Shown here one piece after another: positions 1-4,795 of a stretch of 5,290 nt of DNA. This DNA comes from Chloroflexota bacterium (GTDB lineage Bacteria; Chloroflexota; Anaerolineae; Promineifilales; Promineifilaceae), in the NCBI GenBank assembly GCA_024278255.1, contig JAJRTP010000078.1, forward strand, positions 1 to 5,290, read 5' to 3'. A model generated the notes under the pieces. It saw only the letters and a program-made list of their open reading frames with translations, was not told the DNA's origin and searched no databases. The position numbers and the translations under genes are program-made. Positions within the stretch are counted from its first letter, which is position 1. The number at the start of each line of letters is the position of its first letter.

Positions 1-10
1 AACCGATAAC

Positions 11-51
11 AAAAAAGACCTGCCCGATTTTGCTTCGGACAGGTCTTTTTT
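11..51 (+). terminator. Intrinsic terminator of an upstream gene, probably bidirectional
   Basis: Two 16-nt arms (11-26 and 36-51) pair with one mismatch around a 9-nt loop. The core is GACCTG/CAGGTC, preceded by six A and followed by six T. The A-run and T-run are symmetric, so it could stop transcription from either side. No gene is visible before it in the window, so it most likely ends the gene left of position 1 and insulates the promoter at 58-85. Confidence 0.88.
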
Positions 52-57
52 AACCTT

Positions 58-85
58 TTGCCAGACCCGCCTGCTTTTATATAAT
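58..85 (+). promoter_or_regulatory. Sigma70-type promoter for the beta-helix gene
   Basis: A perfect -10 box TATAAT lies at 80-85. A -35 box TTGCCA at 58-63 matches TTGACA at five of six bases, with a 16-bp spacer. Transcription would start near 91-93, giving a leader of about 46 nt before the ATG at 139. It lies directly after the upstream terminator, as expected for a new transcription unit. The hydantoinase gene could share this promoter, since no clear promoter is seen between the two genes. Confidence 0.65.
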
Positions 86-103
86 CCAGCGTATCCGAGA
101 TTG

Positions 104-126
104 TTGCTGCTATAACGGGGCAGCAA
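104..126 (+). other. Small hairpin in the 5' leader of the beta-helix gene
   Basis: TTGCTGC (104-110) and GCAGCAA (120-126) form a perfect 7-bp stem with a 9-nt loop, ending 12 nt before the ATG. No strong Shine-Dalgarno sequence lies between the hairpin and the start, so the structure could influence translation. No function is demonstrated. Confidence 0.35.
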
Positions 127-138
127 GTGAGTAAATAA

Positions 139-1758
139 ATGAAATCTGCGATTCTGATCATCATGCTGGCATTGTTGATCCTGGCTGGCGGCATGGCCTG
201 GACGCAAAATCGGCAAACTGTGGCGGCAGCAACGGCCGTATCCGCCAACCTCTGCCAACCCCTTCCTCCACCCACCGGCCCCACCATTTCCGTTTCCACC
301 GTAGCCGAACTGGAAAACGCTGTGAACAACGCCACATCTGGCGATACCATCCTCATTGCCGACGGGACGTACAATCTAAACGGCGTTTATTTGCGTTTTG
401 ATACGTCCAACGTCACCCTGCGTTCAGCCAGCGGCAACCGGGAAGCCGTCGTGCTGGACGGCAACTACATCACCACCGAAATCATCCAGATTGTAGCTTC
501 CAACGTGACCGTGGCGGACGTCACTTTGCGGGAGGCGTATTATCATCCGATCCACGTGATGACGACCGATGCAGGCGACACGCTGAATACGACCATCTAC
601 AACGTCCACATTATTGACCCCGGCGAACAGGCAATCAAAATTAACCCGGTGGCAGATGGCACGTACCCGGACGATGGCCTGATTGCCTGTTCGCACATTG
701 AATTGACGGATGCGGGACGGCCGTCTATCCGTAATAACTGCTACACCGGCGGCATAGATGCCCATCAAGCGCAAGGCTGGGTAGTGCGGGACAACCTGAT
801 CGAGGGCTTCTGGTGCGACAACGGTCTGTCTGAGCATGGGATTCACTTCTGGCGCGGCAGCCGGGATACGCTGGTGGAGCGCAATGTCCTGAATAACAAT
901 GCCCGCGGCGTCGGCTTTGGCCTGGTTACCAACGGTGAGGCCCGCACCTACCCGGACAACGTTTGCCCGGCTGCGGGCGGCAGCTACGTAGACCATTACG
1001 ACGGCATCATTCGCAACAATTTTGTCTTTGCCAATCGAAGCGAATTGTTTGCTTCGGCGGACGGTTTTGACTGCGGCATTTGTCTCTGGCAGGCGTGCGG
1101 GGCGCAGGCACTGAACAACACGGTGGTTTCCACACAAGCGCCGTTTTCTTCTATTGAATGGCGGTTTGACAATACAGACGTGACGATTACGAATAATTTG
1201 GTCAGTCACAATTTGCTTGACCGGGGCGGAACGGCTGCCGTAAGCGGCAACCTGGAAAATGCGCCGCTAACGTGGTTTGTGGATGGGGGGAACGGGGATT
1301 TGCATTTGCGGAATACGGCCGTATCCGCCATTGATCAAGCTGTTCCTTTGACGGCAGTGACGGACGACGTGGATGGCGACGGCCGTCCTGTTGGTGCAGC
1401 CCCCGACATTGGCGCAGATGAATGGACGCCCTCGCTGCAACTGAGCGGCGCGCCGGCCGACCAGACCATCTACCTGAATTGGACGGTGGACACGACCTCG
1501 CTCGACGCCTGGCGCATTTCCTACAGCGGCCCGGCGGGCAACCAGTCCTCCCCCATCAGCATCCCAGACGAGCCGACCCGCGCCTACACGCTGACCGGCC
1601 TGACCAACTACACGCCCTACGCCATCACCCTCAACGCCATGCTGAACGGTTCGCCCATTTTGACGGACACAGTGACGGTGATGCCGACGGATATTTTGGT
1701 TTATTTGCCGGTGGTGGCACGGATGGTGAGTACAACGAATTCAGGAACAAACGAATAA
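139..1758 (+). CDS. Secreted right-handed beta-helix protein with FN3-like C-terminal domain
   Basis: The protein has 539 residues. It has a Sec-type N-terminus: Lys2, a hydrophobic core at about 4-18, then an Ala-rich stretch at 29-36 where cleavage is plausible. Residues 50-80 (VAELENAVNNATSGDTILIADGTY region) match the opening of pectate-lyase-like and PL6-like beta-helices. Repeated turns of N-V-T-x-x-x type follow (91-95, 122-126, 247-253, 293-297, 347-353), giving a parallel beta-helix to about residue 400. DDVDGDGRP...DIGADEW (409-429) is the usual closing motif of such surface proteins. Residues 434-515 resemble fibronectin type III, and YLPVV (522-526) resembles a tail common in exported Chloroflexota proteins. 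Eight or more Cys suggest disulfides outside the cell. Possible roles are polysaccharide binding or cleavage; I cannot identify a catalytic site or substrate. ATG139 is preceded by an in-frame TAA (136-138), which fixes the start, but its ribosome site is weak. The last nine codons and the stop lie in a palindromic element. Confidence 0.87.
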   Translation: MKSAILIIMLALLILAGGMAWTQNRQTVAAATAVSANLCQPLPPPTGPTISVSTVAELENAVNNATSGDTILIADGTYNLNGVYLRFDTSNVTLRSASGNREAVVLDGNYITTEIIQIVASNVTVADVTLREAYYHPIHVMTTDAGDTLNTTIYNVHIIDPGEQAIKINPVADGTYPDDGLIACSHIELTDAGRPSIRNNCYTGGIDAHQAQGWVVRDNLIEGFWCDNGLSEHGIHFWRGSRDTLVERNVLNNNARGVGFGLVTNGEARTYPDNVCPAAGGSYVDHYDGIIRNNFVFANRSELFASADGFDCGICLWQACGAQALNNTVVSTQAPFSSIEWRFDNTDVTITNNLVSHNLLDRGGTAAVSGNLENAPLTWFVDGGNGDLHLRNTAVSAIDQAVPLTAVTDDVDGDGRPVGAAPDIGADEWTPSLQLSGAPADQTIYLNWTVDTTSLDAWRISYSGPAGNQSSPISIPDEPTRAYTLTGLTNYTPYAITLNAMLNGSPILTDTVTVMPTDILVYLPVVARMVSTTNSGTNE

Positions 1759-1786
1759 TTCGTTCTTTCCCCAATTCGTTGTACTC
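1728..1786. repeat. 59-bp near-perfect palindrome centred on a stop codon
   Basis: Two 29-nt arms (1728-1756, 1758-1786) are centred on A1757, and 25 of 29 positions pair. The outer 14 bp are perfect (GAGTACAACGAATT with AATTCGTTGTACTC), as are the inner 7 bp around the centre. The TAA of the beta-helix gene is at 1756-1758, exactly at the apex. There is no T-run after it, so it is not a classical intrinsic terminator. It resembles a REP- or MITE-like dispersed element, or a 3'-end stabilising hairpin. Confidence 0.8.
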
Positions 1787-1795
1787 TTGAAATAA

Positions 1796-1801
1796 AAGGA
1801 G
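1796..1801 (+). promoter_or_regulatory. Strong ribosome binding site of the hydantoinase gene
   Basis: AAGGAG lies six bases before the ATG at 1808, within a longer AAAAGGAG context. This spacing and match fix the start and contrast with the weak site of the upstream gene. Confidence 0.8.
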
Positions 1802-1807
1802 CAACCC

Positions 1808-3184
1808 ATGAACGAATACGATCTGGTCATCAAAAATGGCACGGTGATTACGGCCGTTACCACCATCCAGGCAGACGTCGCCATCAACGGCGAAACCATT
1901 GCCGCCATCGGGCAAAATCTGTGCGGCAAGCGGGAGATTGACGCGCGGGGCAAACTGGTCACGCCGGGTGCAGTAGATATTCACGTCCACCTGGAAATGC
2001 CCATCGGCAATTTCCGGTCTACCGACGATTTCTTTACGGGGACGGCAGCAGCCGCTTTTGGCGGCACGACCAGCATCATTGATTTTGTGGAAGCAGAGCC
2101 GGAAGAAACGCTGCTGGAAGCGGCTGCCGCCCGCCGCGCGTTGGCCGATCCCAAGGTAGTGATTGATTACAGCCTGCACATGACCATCACCCCGGCCGAC
2201 ATCGCTAAACTGGCGCAGGTTCCCGATGCTTTTGCCGCGGGCTGCACCACGTTCAAGCTGTACATGGCTTACGGCTACCGGCTGCATGACGGGGAACTGC
2301 TGCAAGCGCTCACGGCCGTGCGCGACGTTGGCGGTCTGCCCGTGGTTCACGCGGAAAACTGGGACGTGATTACCACGTTGATTGCCGAGAATCTGGCATA
2401 CGGCCGTACTGCGCCCCACTGGCATCCCCGCAGCCGCCCCGCCCTGATGGAAGGGGAAGCGGCGGGACGATTGATTGATATTGCCGAACTGGTGGACGTG
2501 CCCGTCCACATTTTCCACGTTTCCTGCGTGGATACGGTAGAACAAATTGCACGGGCGAGAAGGAACGGCCGTCCCGTCACCGGCGAAACCTGCCCCCAAT
2601 ACCTGTTCCTCACCTGGGACGCCTACGATGCACCCGGCGTTCAGGGGACGCTGCCCGTCTGCTCCCCGCCCATCCGCAGCCAGGCAGAACAGGATGCCTT
2701 GTGGCAGGCGGTCAGTCGGGGAGATTTGCAAATCATCACCACAGATCACTGCCCCTTCACCATCGAGGAGAAAGCCACCGGCCTGGACGATTACAGCACG
2801 ATTCCCGGCGGCGTCCCTTCCATTGAAATGCGCTTCCCGGCCATCTATTCGCGGGGCGTGGGCAGCGGTTTGCTGACGCCCAGCCAGTGGGTAGATATGT
2901 GCTGCACCGCGCCGGCCAAACTGGTCGGTCTGGAGAAAAAAGGGCACATCGGTGTGGGCTATGACGCCGATCTGGTGATTTTTGACCCGCACAAGCGCGT
3001 TACGCTCTCCCCGGAGACCTTGCACGAGACAGCCGGCTGGACACCCTACGAAGGCGTCACCCTCACCGGCTGGCCGGAAATGACACTGGTGCGGGGACAG
3101 GTTGTGGTTGGTGATGGGGAGTTGAAGGTGGAGGGGGGATACGGCCGTTACGTTCACCGTACAAAGGCAAATCTTCCTGCATAG
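1808..3184 (+). CDS. hydA: D-hydantoinase / dihydropyrimidinase
   Basis: The protein has 458 residues, full length for this cytoplasmic amidohydrolase family. It hydrolyses cyclic amides: dihydropyrimidines to N-carbamoyl-beta-amino acids, or 5-substituted hydantoins to N-carbamoyl amino acids. A small N-terminal beta domain (about 1-52) leads into a TIM barrel. The binuclear metal site is complete: His59 and His61 (DIHVH), the Lys150 to be carboxylated (FKLYMAY), His181 (HAEN), His237 (FHVSC) and Asp313 (TTDHCPF). Tyr155, which binds substrate in D-hydantoinases, is present. The tail YEGVTLTGWPEMTLVRGQ is typical. The segment IPGGVPSIEMR (332-342) has Gly where many relatives have Asn (IPNGVPG), so substrate preference is open; allantoinase is less likely given the close D-hydantoinase motif set. 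It lies 49 bp after the beta-helix gene and may be co-transcribed. Its TAG stop (3182-3184) lies in a palindrome. No partner such as a carbamoylase or dihydropyrimidine dehydrogenase is in the window. Confidence 0.93.
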   Translation: MNEYDLVIKNGTVITAVTTIQADVAINGETIAAIGQNLCGKREIDARGKLVTPGAVDIHVHLEMPIGNFRSTDDFFTGTAAAAFGGTTSIIDFVEAEPEETLLEAAAARRALADPKVVIDYSLHMTITPADIAKLAQVPDAFAAGCTTFKLYMAYGYRLHDGELLQALTAVRDVGGLPVVHAENWDVITTLIAENLAYGRTAPHWHPRSRPALMEGEAAGRLIDIAELVDVPVHIFHVSCVDTVEQIARARRNGRPVTGETCPQYLFLTWDAYDAPGVQGTLPVCSPPIRSQAEQDALWQAVSRGDLQIITTDHCPFTIEEKATGLDDYSTIPGGVPSIEMRFPAIYSRGVGSGLLTPSQWVDMCCTAPAKLVGLEKKGHIGVGYDADLVIFDPHKRVTLSPETLHETAGWTPYEGVTLTGWPEMTLVRGQVVVGDGELKVEGGYGRYVHRTKANLPA

Positions 3185-3217
3185 TTTCCCGGAAACTCCA
3201 AGTTTTTGGGAAACTAT
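3181..3217. repeat. Palindromic repeat, family B copy 1, joining two convergent stop codons
   Basis: Arms 3181-3197 and 3201-3217 pair over 17 bp around a CCA loop; 15 are Watson-Crick and two are G-T wobbles on the plus strand. It holds the hydantoinase TAG (3182-3184) in the left arm and the stop of the minus-strand gene (CTA at 3214-3216) in the right arm, at mirror positions. Its core 3185-3213 matches 4561-4589 at 26 of 29 bases. There is no strong T-run, but the hairpin could still act as a bidirectional terminator or mRNA end protector. Confidence 0.8.
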
Positions 3218-3612
3218 TTAGTACCCGATAATTCTTTTTCCTTCTTTTTTTGGACTTGATGAAATACCTGCTCTTGCTCTTCAAGTGTCCAACCTGAAAA
3301 CTCTTGGAATGAAGCCAACTTAACGAGTTCGTGATGGTACTTTGGCAGTGTCGGGGCTTCTGGATTTTGGTATATAAACTCTAACCATACATACACAAAA
3401 CCATTCTCCAATCCAACCCTTTCTGCAAACGCAGAAAGACCACTTCCATCATACGGGTCTCCAAGATTTGGGCAAACATAGCTCATGGGCAACCAAACAG
3501 AAAAGTCGTGTTGCTGGCACTCGATAGGATCAAGCATGGATTCAGATTCAGACGTGTTCTTTTTTGCCCATCTACAAACAAAACAACTTGGTAGAACGCC
3601 TCCATTTGGCAT
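3214..3612 (-). CDS. Small hypothetical protein with a putative Cys/His zinc site
   Basis: I do not recognise a named family. The protein has 132 residues. Its N-terminal half has C10-x2-C13 (SCFVCRWA), then C32-x2-H35 and C47, a spacing that suggests a zinc-binding treble-clef or knuckle-like site. The middle is rich in aromatics, and the C-terminus is charged and probably helical (EEQEQVFHQVQKKKEKE). There is no signal peptide or membrane segment. ATG3612 has a GAGGAG ribosome site nine bases upstream, which supports this start. The same frame stays open upstream to a stop at 3748-3750 without any ATG, GTG or TTG, so an N-terminal truncation of an older, longer gene is possible. The GC content is about 43% (155 of 360 bases at 3241-3600), well below the neighbours, and no ACGGCCGT octamer occurs in it, both consistent with acquisition by transfer. 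It is convergent with the hydantoinase gene and in the same direction as pyrF. Confidence 0.66.
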   Translation of the reverse strand: MPNGGVLPSCFVCRWAKKNTSESESMLDPIECQQHDFSVWLPMSYVCPNLGDPYDGSGLSAFAERVGLENGFVYVWLEFIYQNPEAPTLPKYHHELVKLASFQEFSGWTLEEQEQVFHQVQKKKEKELSGTK

Positions 3613-3690
3613 AAAGCTACGCTCCTCAATTGCAATAAAATCGTCACCGAAATTGGAAATGACCCGATCTATTTTAACGCGGCTGCTTGT

Positions 3691-3717
3691 GTAGGGCGAT
3701 TTTGAAAATCGCCTTAC
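3691..3717. repeat. Palindromic repeat, family C copy 1, at the pyrF stop codon
   Basis: Perfect 9-bp arms GGCGATTTT and AAAATCGCC flank a central G (3704). They extend outward to 13 bp with one G-T pair (GTAG against TTAC). The pyrF stop (TTA on the plus strand, 3714-3716) is in the right arm. A second copy lies at 4756-4782: 23 identical bases, then two changes, then ACATG shared again. The element is small, palindromic and intergenic, like REP sequences. Confidence 0.78.
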
Positions 3718-4541
3718 ATGCTGGTTTCTAATTTCTCCCGAATCTCGTTAATCTCATCCCGCAAAGCCAACGCCGCCTGCCGCGCCCCTTCGTCAAAATG
3801 TGTGCCGCCAGTGGCGTAGATGATACTGCGGCTGGCGCTGATGACAGGGCCGGCGATGGGGTCCGGGCCGTAGGTGACGGCCGCCGCCAAACTCCCCCCC
3901 TGCGCCCCAACCCCCGGAATGAGAAAGTTCGCCGTCGGAGCCAACTGCCGGGCCACAGCCAGCTCTTCGGGATAGGTGGCGCCCACCACGTACCCCTTGT
4001 GTCCGGCCGTCGGCCACGTCTGGCTTTGGCGCAGCACCTCGGCCGAAAGCCCCTGCCCCGCGCGTAAATCCCCCTGAAAATCGGTGGCGCTGGGGTTGGA
4101 CGTGCGGGCCAGAATGTACACCGCCTTCTCCGGCCGTTTGCCAATCGCCGGAATCACCGCGTCCGCCCCCACGTAAGGATTGACCGTAATCGCGTCCACG
4201 CCCAACTCGTAAAATACCCCCTTGGCCCAGGCCGCCTGCGTGTGGCCGATGTCCCCTGTCTTGCAATCCAGGATGACGGGGATATGCCGGGGGATGTACG
4301 CTATCGTCCGCTCCAGAGCAATGACCCCGGCCGCGCCCCATTGCAGGTAAAAACCCAAATTCGGCTTGTAAGCGCACACCAGATCGGCCGTCGCGTCAAT
4401 AATCGCCTTGTTAAAAGGCAAAATCGGTTCGTCCCACTTCAACCAATCCACCCGCAAATGGTTGGGGTCCGGGTCCAGTCCCACACAAAGCCAGGATTGG
4501 TTTTTTTCTTGAATATCGTGCAATTTCTCCAAATAGTTCAT
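3714..4541 (-). CDS. pyrF: Orotidine-5'-phosphate decarboxylase, type 2 subfamily
   Basis: The enzyme decarboxylates OMP to UMP, the last step of de novo UMP synthesis, in the cytoplasm. With the start at 4541 it has 275 residues, normal for the bacterial type 2 subfamily and longer than the E. coli-type enzyme. Visible family marks are CVGLDPD (19-25), YKPN with Lys59, the catalytic DCKTGDIGHT segment (Asp92, Lys94, Asp97, Thr101), NPYVG (121-125), GATYPEEL (187-194), PGVGAQGG (209-216) and the phosphate-binding region ASRSIIYA (236-243). Three in-frame ATGs exist (4541, 4550, 4556). I chose 4541 because MNYLEKL...CVGLDPD fits the usual start of the family, but no ribosome site is convincing for any of them. 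The ATG at 4556 lies partly inside a 19-bp hairpin. It is divergent from pyrC, with about 250 bp between. Its stop lies in a palindromic repeat, and 101 bp separate it from the next gene in the same direction. Confidence 0.93.
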   Translation of the reverse strand: MNYLEKLHDIQEKNQSWLCVGLDPDPNHLRVDWLKWDEPILPFNKAIIDATADLVCAYKPNLGFYLQWGAAGVIALERTIAYIPRHIPVILDCKTGDIGHTQAAWAKGVFYELGVDAITVNPYVGADAVIPAIGKRPEKAVYILARTSNPSATDFQGDLRAGQGLSAEVLRQSQTWPTAGHKGYVVGATYPEELAVARQLAPTANFLIPGVGAQGGSLAAAVTYGPDPIAGPVISASRSIIYATGGTHFDEGARQAALALRDEINEIREKLETSM

Positions 4542-4554
4542 GCCTTGCATTATC

Positions 4555-4595
4555 ATTCATTTTCCCGGAAACTCAAAGTTTCCGGGAAAATGAAT
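4555..4595. repeat. Palindromic repeat, family B copy 2, before pyrF
   Basis: A perfect 19-bp inverted repeat (ATTCATTTTCCCGGAAACT at 4555-4573 with its complement at 4577-4595) surrounds a CAA loop. Its core 4561-4589 matches the copy at 3185-3213 at 26 of 29 bases. It overlaps the first possible pyrF ATG (4554-4556, minus strand) and would form a strong hairpin in the pyrF 5' leader. A half-copy, GTTTCCGGGAA, occurs at 4627-4637. Confidence 0.85.
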
Positions 4596-4651
4596 TTGGC
4601 CGAAAAATAAAATTATGCTACCATCCGTTTCCGGGAATAAAAGCAGACTGG

Positions 4652-4735
4652 ATGGCTGATTTGACCGGAAAAACAGGAAACATCATCAAACGAATACATC
4701 TCCTTTTTATTGATGGACAGCCCGATCTTCGTTGA
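4652..4735 (+). CDS. Possible 27-residue leader peptide before pyrC
   Basis: ATG4652 opens a 27-codon frame (MADLTGKTGNIIKRIHLLFI, then seven more residues) whose TGA at 4733-4735 straddles the loop and right arm of the pyrC leader terminator. A ribosome reaching this stop would cover the hairpin, as in pyrBI-type attenuation. The codons CTC CTT TTT ATT just before the hairpin form the U-rich tract. No convincing ribosome binding site precedes the ATG and the frame is open upstream, so it may be chance. I do not recognise the peptide. Confidence 0.28.
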   Translation: MADLTGKTGNIIKRIHLLFIDGQPDLR

Positions 4736-4748
4736 TCGGGCTTTTTTT
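4719..4748 (+). terminator. Intrinsic terminator 47 bp before pyrC
   Basis: AGCCCGATC (4719-4727) and GATCGGGCT (4734-4742) form a perfect 9-bp stem with a six-base loop TTCGTT, followed by a run of seven T (4742-4748). This is a strong classical terminator. No plus-strand gene ends just upstream, so it should act on a leader transcript from the pyrF-pyrC intergenic region. Confidence 0.88.
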
Positions 4749-4755
4749 ATGCGTC

Positions 4756-4782
4756 GTAGGGCGATTTTGAAAATCGCCCCAC
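4756..4782. repeat. Palindromic repeat, family C copy 2, before pyrC
   Basis: It has the same 9-bp arms GGCGATTTT and AAAATCGCC around a G as the copy at 3691-3717, in the same orientation. The 23 bases 4756-4778 are identical to 3691-3713. The two following bases differ (CC instead of TT), which restores one G-C pair and breaks one A-T pair. The copy ends two bases before the pyrC ribosome binding site, so as RNA it would place a hairpin directly upstream of it. Confidence 0.8.
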
Positions 4783-4784
4783 AT

Positions 4785-4790
4785 GGAGGT
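4785..4790 (+). promoter_or_regulatory. Ribosome binding site of pyrC
   Basis: GGAGGT lies five bases before ATG4796 and is a near-full Shine-Dalgarno match. It fixes the pyrC start over the out-of-frame ATG at 4783. Confidence 0.8.
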
Positions 4791-4795
4791 TGCCT

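Larger units (their letters stand above)
4621..4748 (+). promoter_or_regulatory. Candidate transcription attenuator in the pyrC leader
   Basis: An intrinsic terminator precedes pyrC although no gene on this strand lies between it and the divergent pyrF. Competing pairings are visible. CCATCC (4621-4626) can pair with GGATGG (4650-4655). GATGGCTG (4651-4658) can instead pair with CAGCC plus ATC of the terminator's left arm (4718-4722, 4725-4727, two-base bulge), which would block the terminator. A T-rich stretch with five consecutive T (4704-4708) precedes the hairpin. In the known enterobacterial pyrBI system, polymerase pausing at U-tracts when UTP is low couples translation to antitermination; this arrangement resembles it. 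No PyrR-binding consensus was seen. Regulation here is an inference. Confidence 0.38.

Noticed and set aside
424..1209. 261-codon open frame on the minus strand opposite the beta-helix gene
   Set aside because: It is an antisense shadow; the plus-strand protein has a signal peptide and repeat turns, and this one has no recognisable motif.
1631..3157. 508-codon open frame on the minus strand opposite the hydantoinase gene
   Set aside because: It is antisense to a gene with complete family motifs. Its translation is rich in Gly, Arg and His with no recognisable domain, as expected for an antisense shadow in GC-rich DNA.
3485..3694. 69-codon plus-strand frame in the low-GC block
   Set aside because: It is antisense to the Cys/His gene, which has a good ribosome site, and its translation shows no recognisable motif.
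3728..4610. Several overlapping frames within and opposite pyrF
   Set aside because: They are out-of-frame translations of pyrF, which has clear catalytic motifs.
4612..4619. Overlapping -10-like boxes for divergent pyrF (CATAAT) and pyrC (TATGCT) promoters
   Set aside because: Neither has a good -35 at 16-18 bp, so I cannot support a promoter call.
4615..4659. 14-codon frame (MLPSVSGNKSRLDG) as a leader peptide
   Set aside because: It has no ribosome site and ends 60 bases before the terminator, so it could not couple translation to the hairpin as the frame at 4652 could.
4661..4689. TTGACC as a -35 box for pyrC
   Set aside because: Only poor -10 matches (CATCAA) occur at the right spacing, and a start there would leave almost no leader before the terminator.
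3181..4782. CRISPR array or insertion sequence
   Set aside because: The repeats are palindromic, few, irregularly spaced and of two kinds; no transposase or cas gene is present in the window.
4600..4795. PyrR-binding RNA or another known riboswitch before pyrC
   Set aside because: The conserved PyrR loop sequence UCCAGAGAGGCU is absent, and no known riboswitch core is visible.
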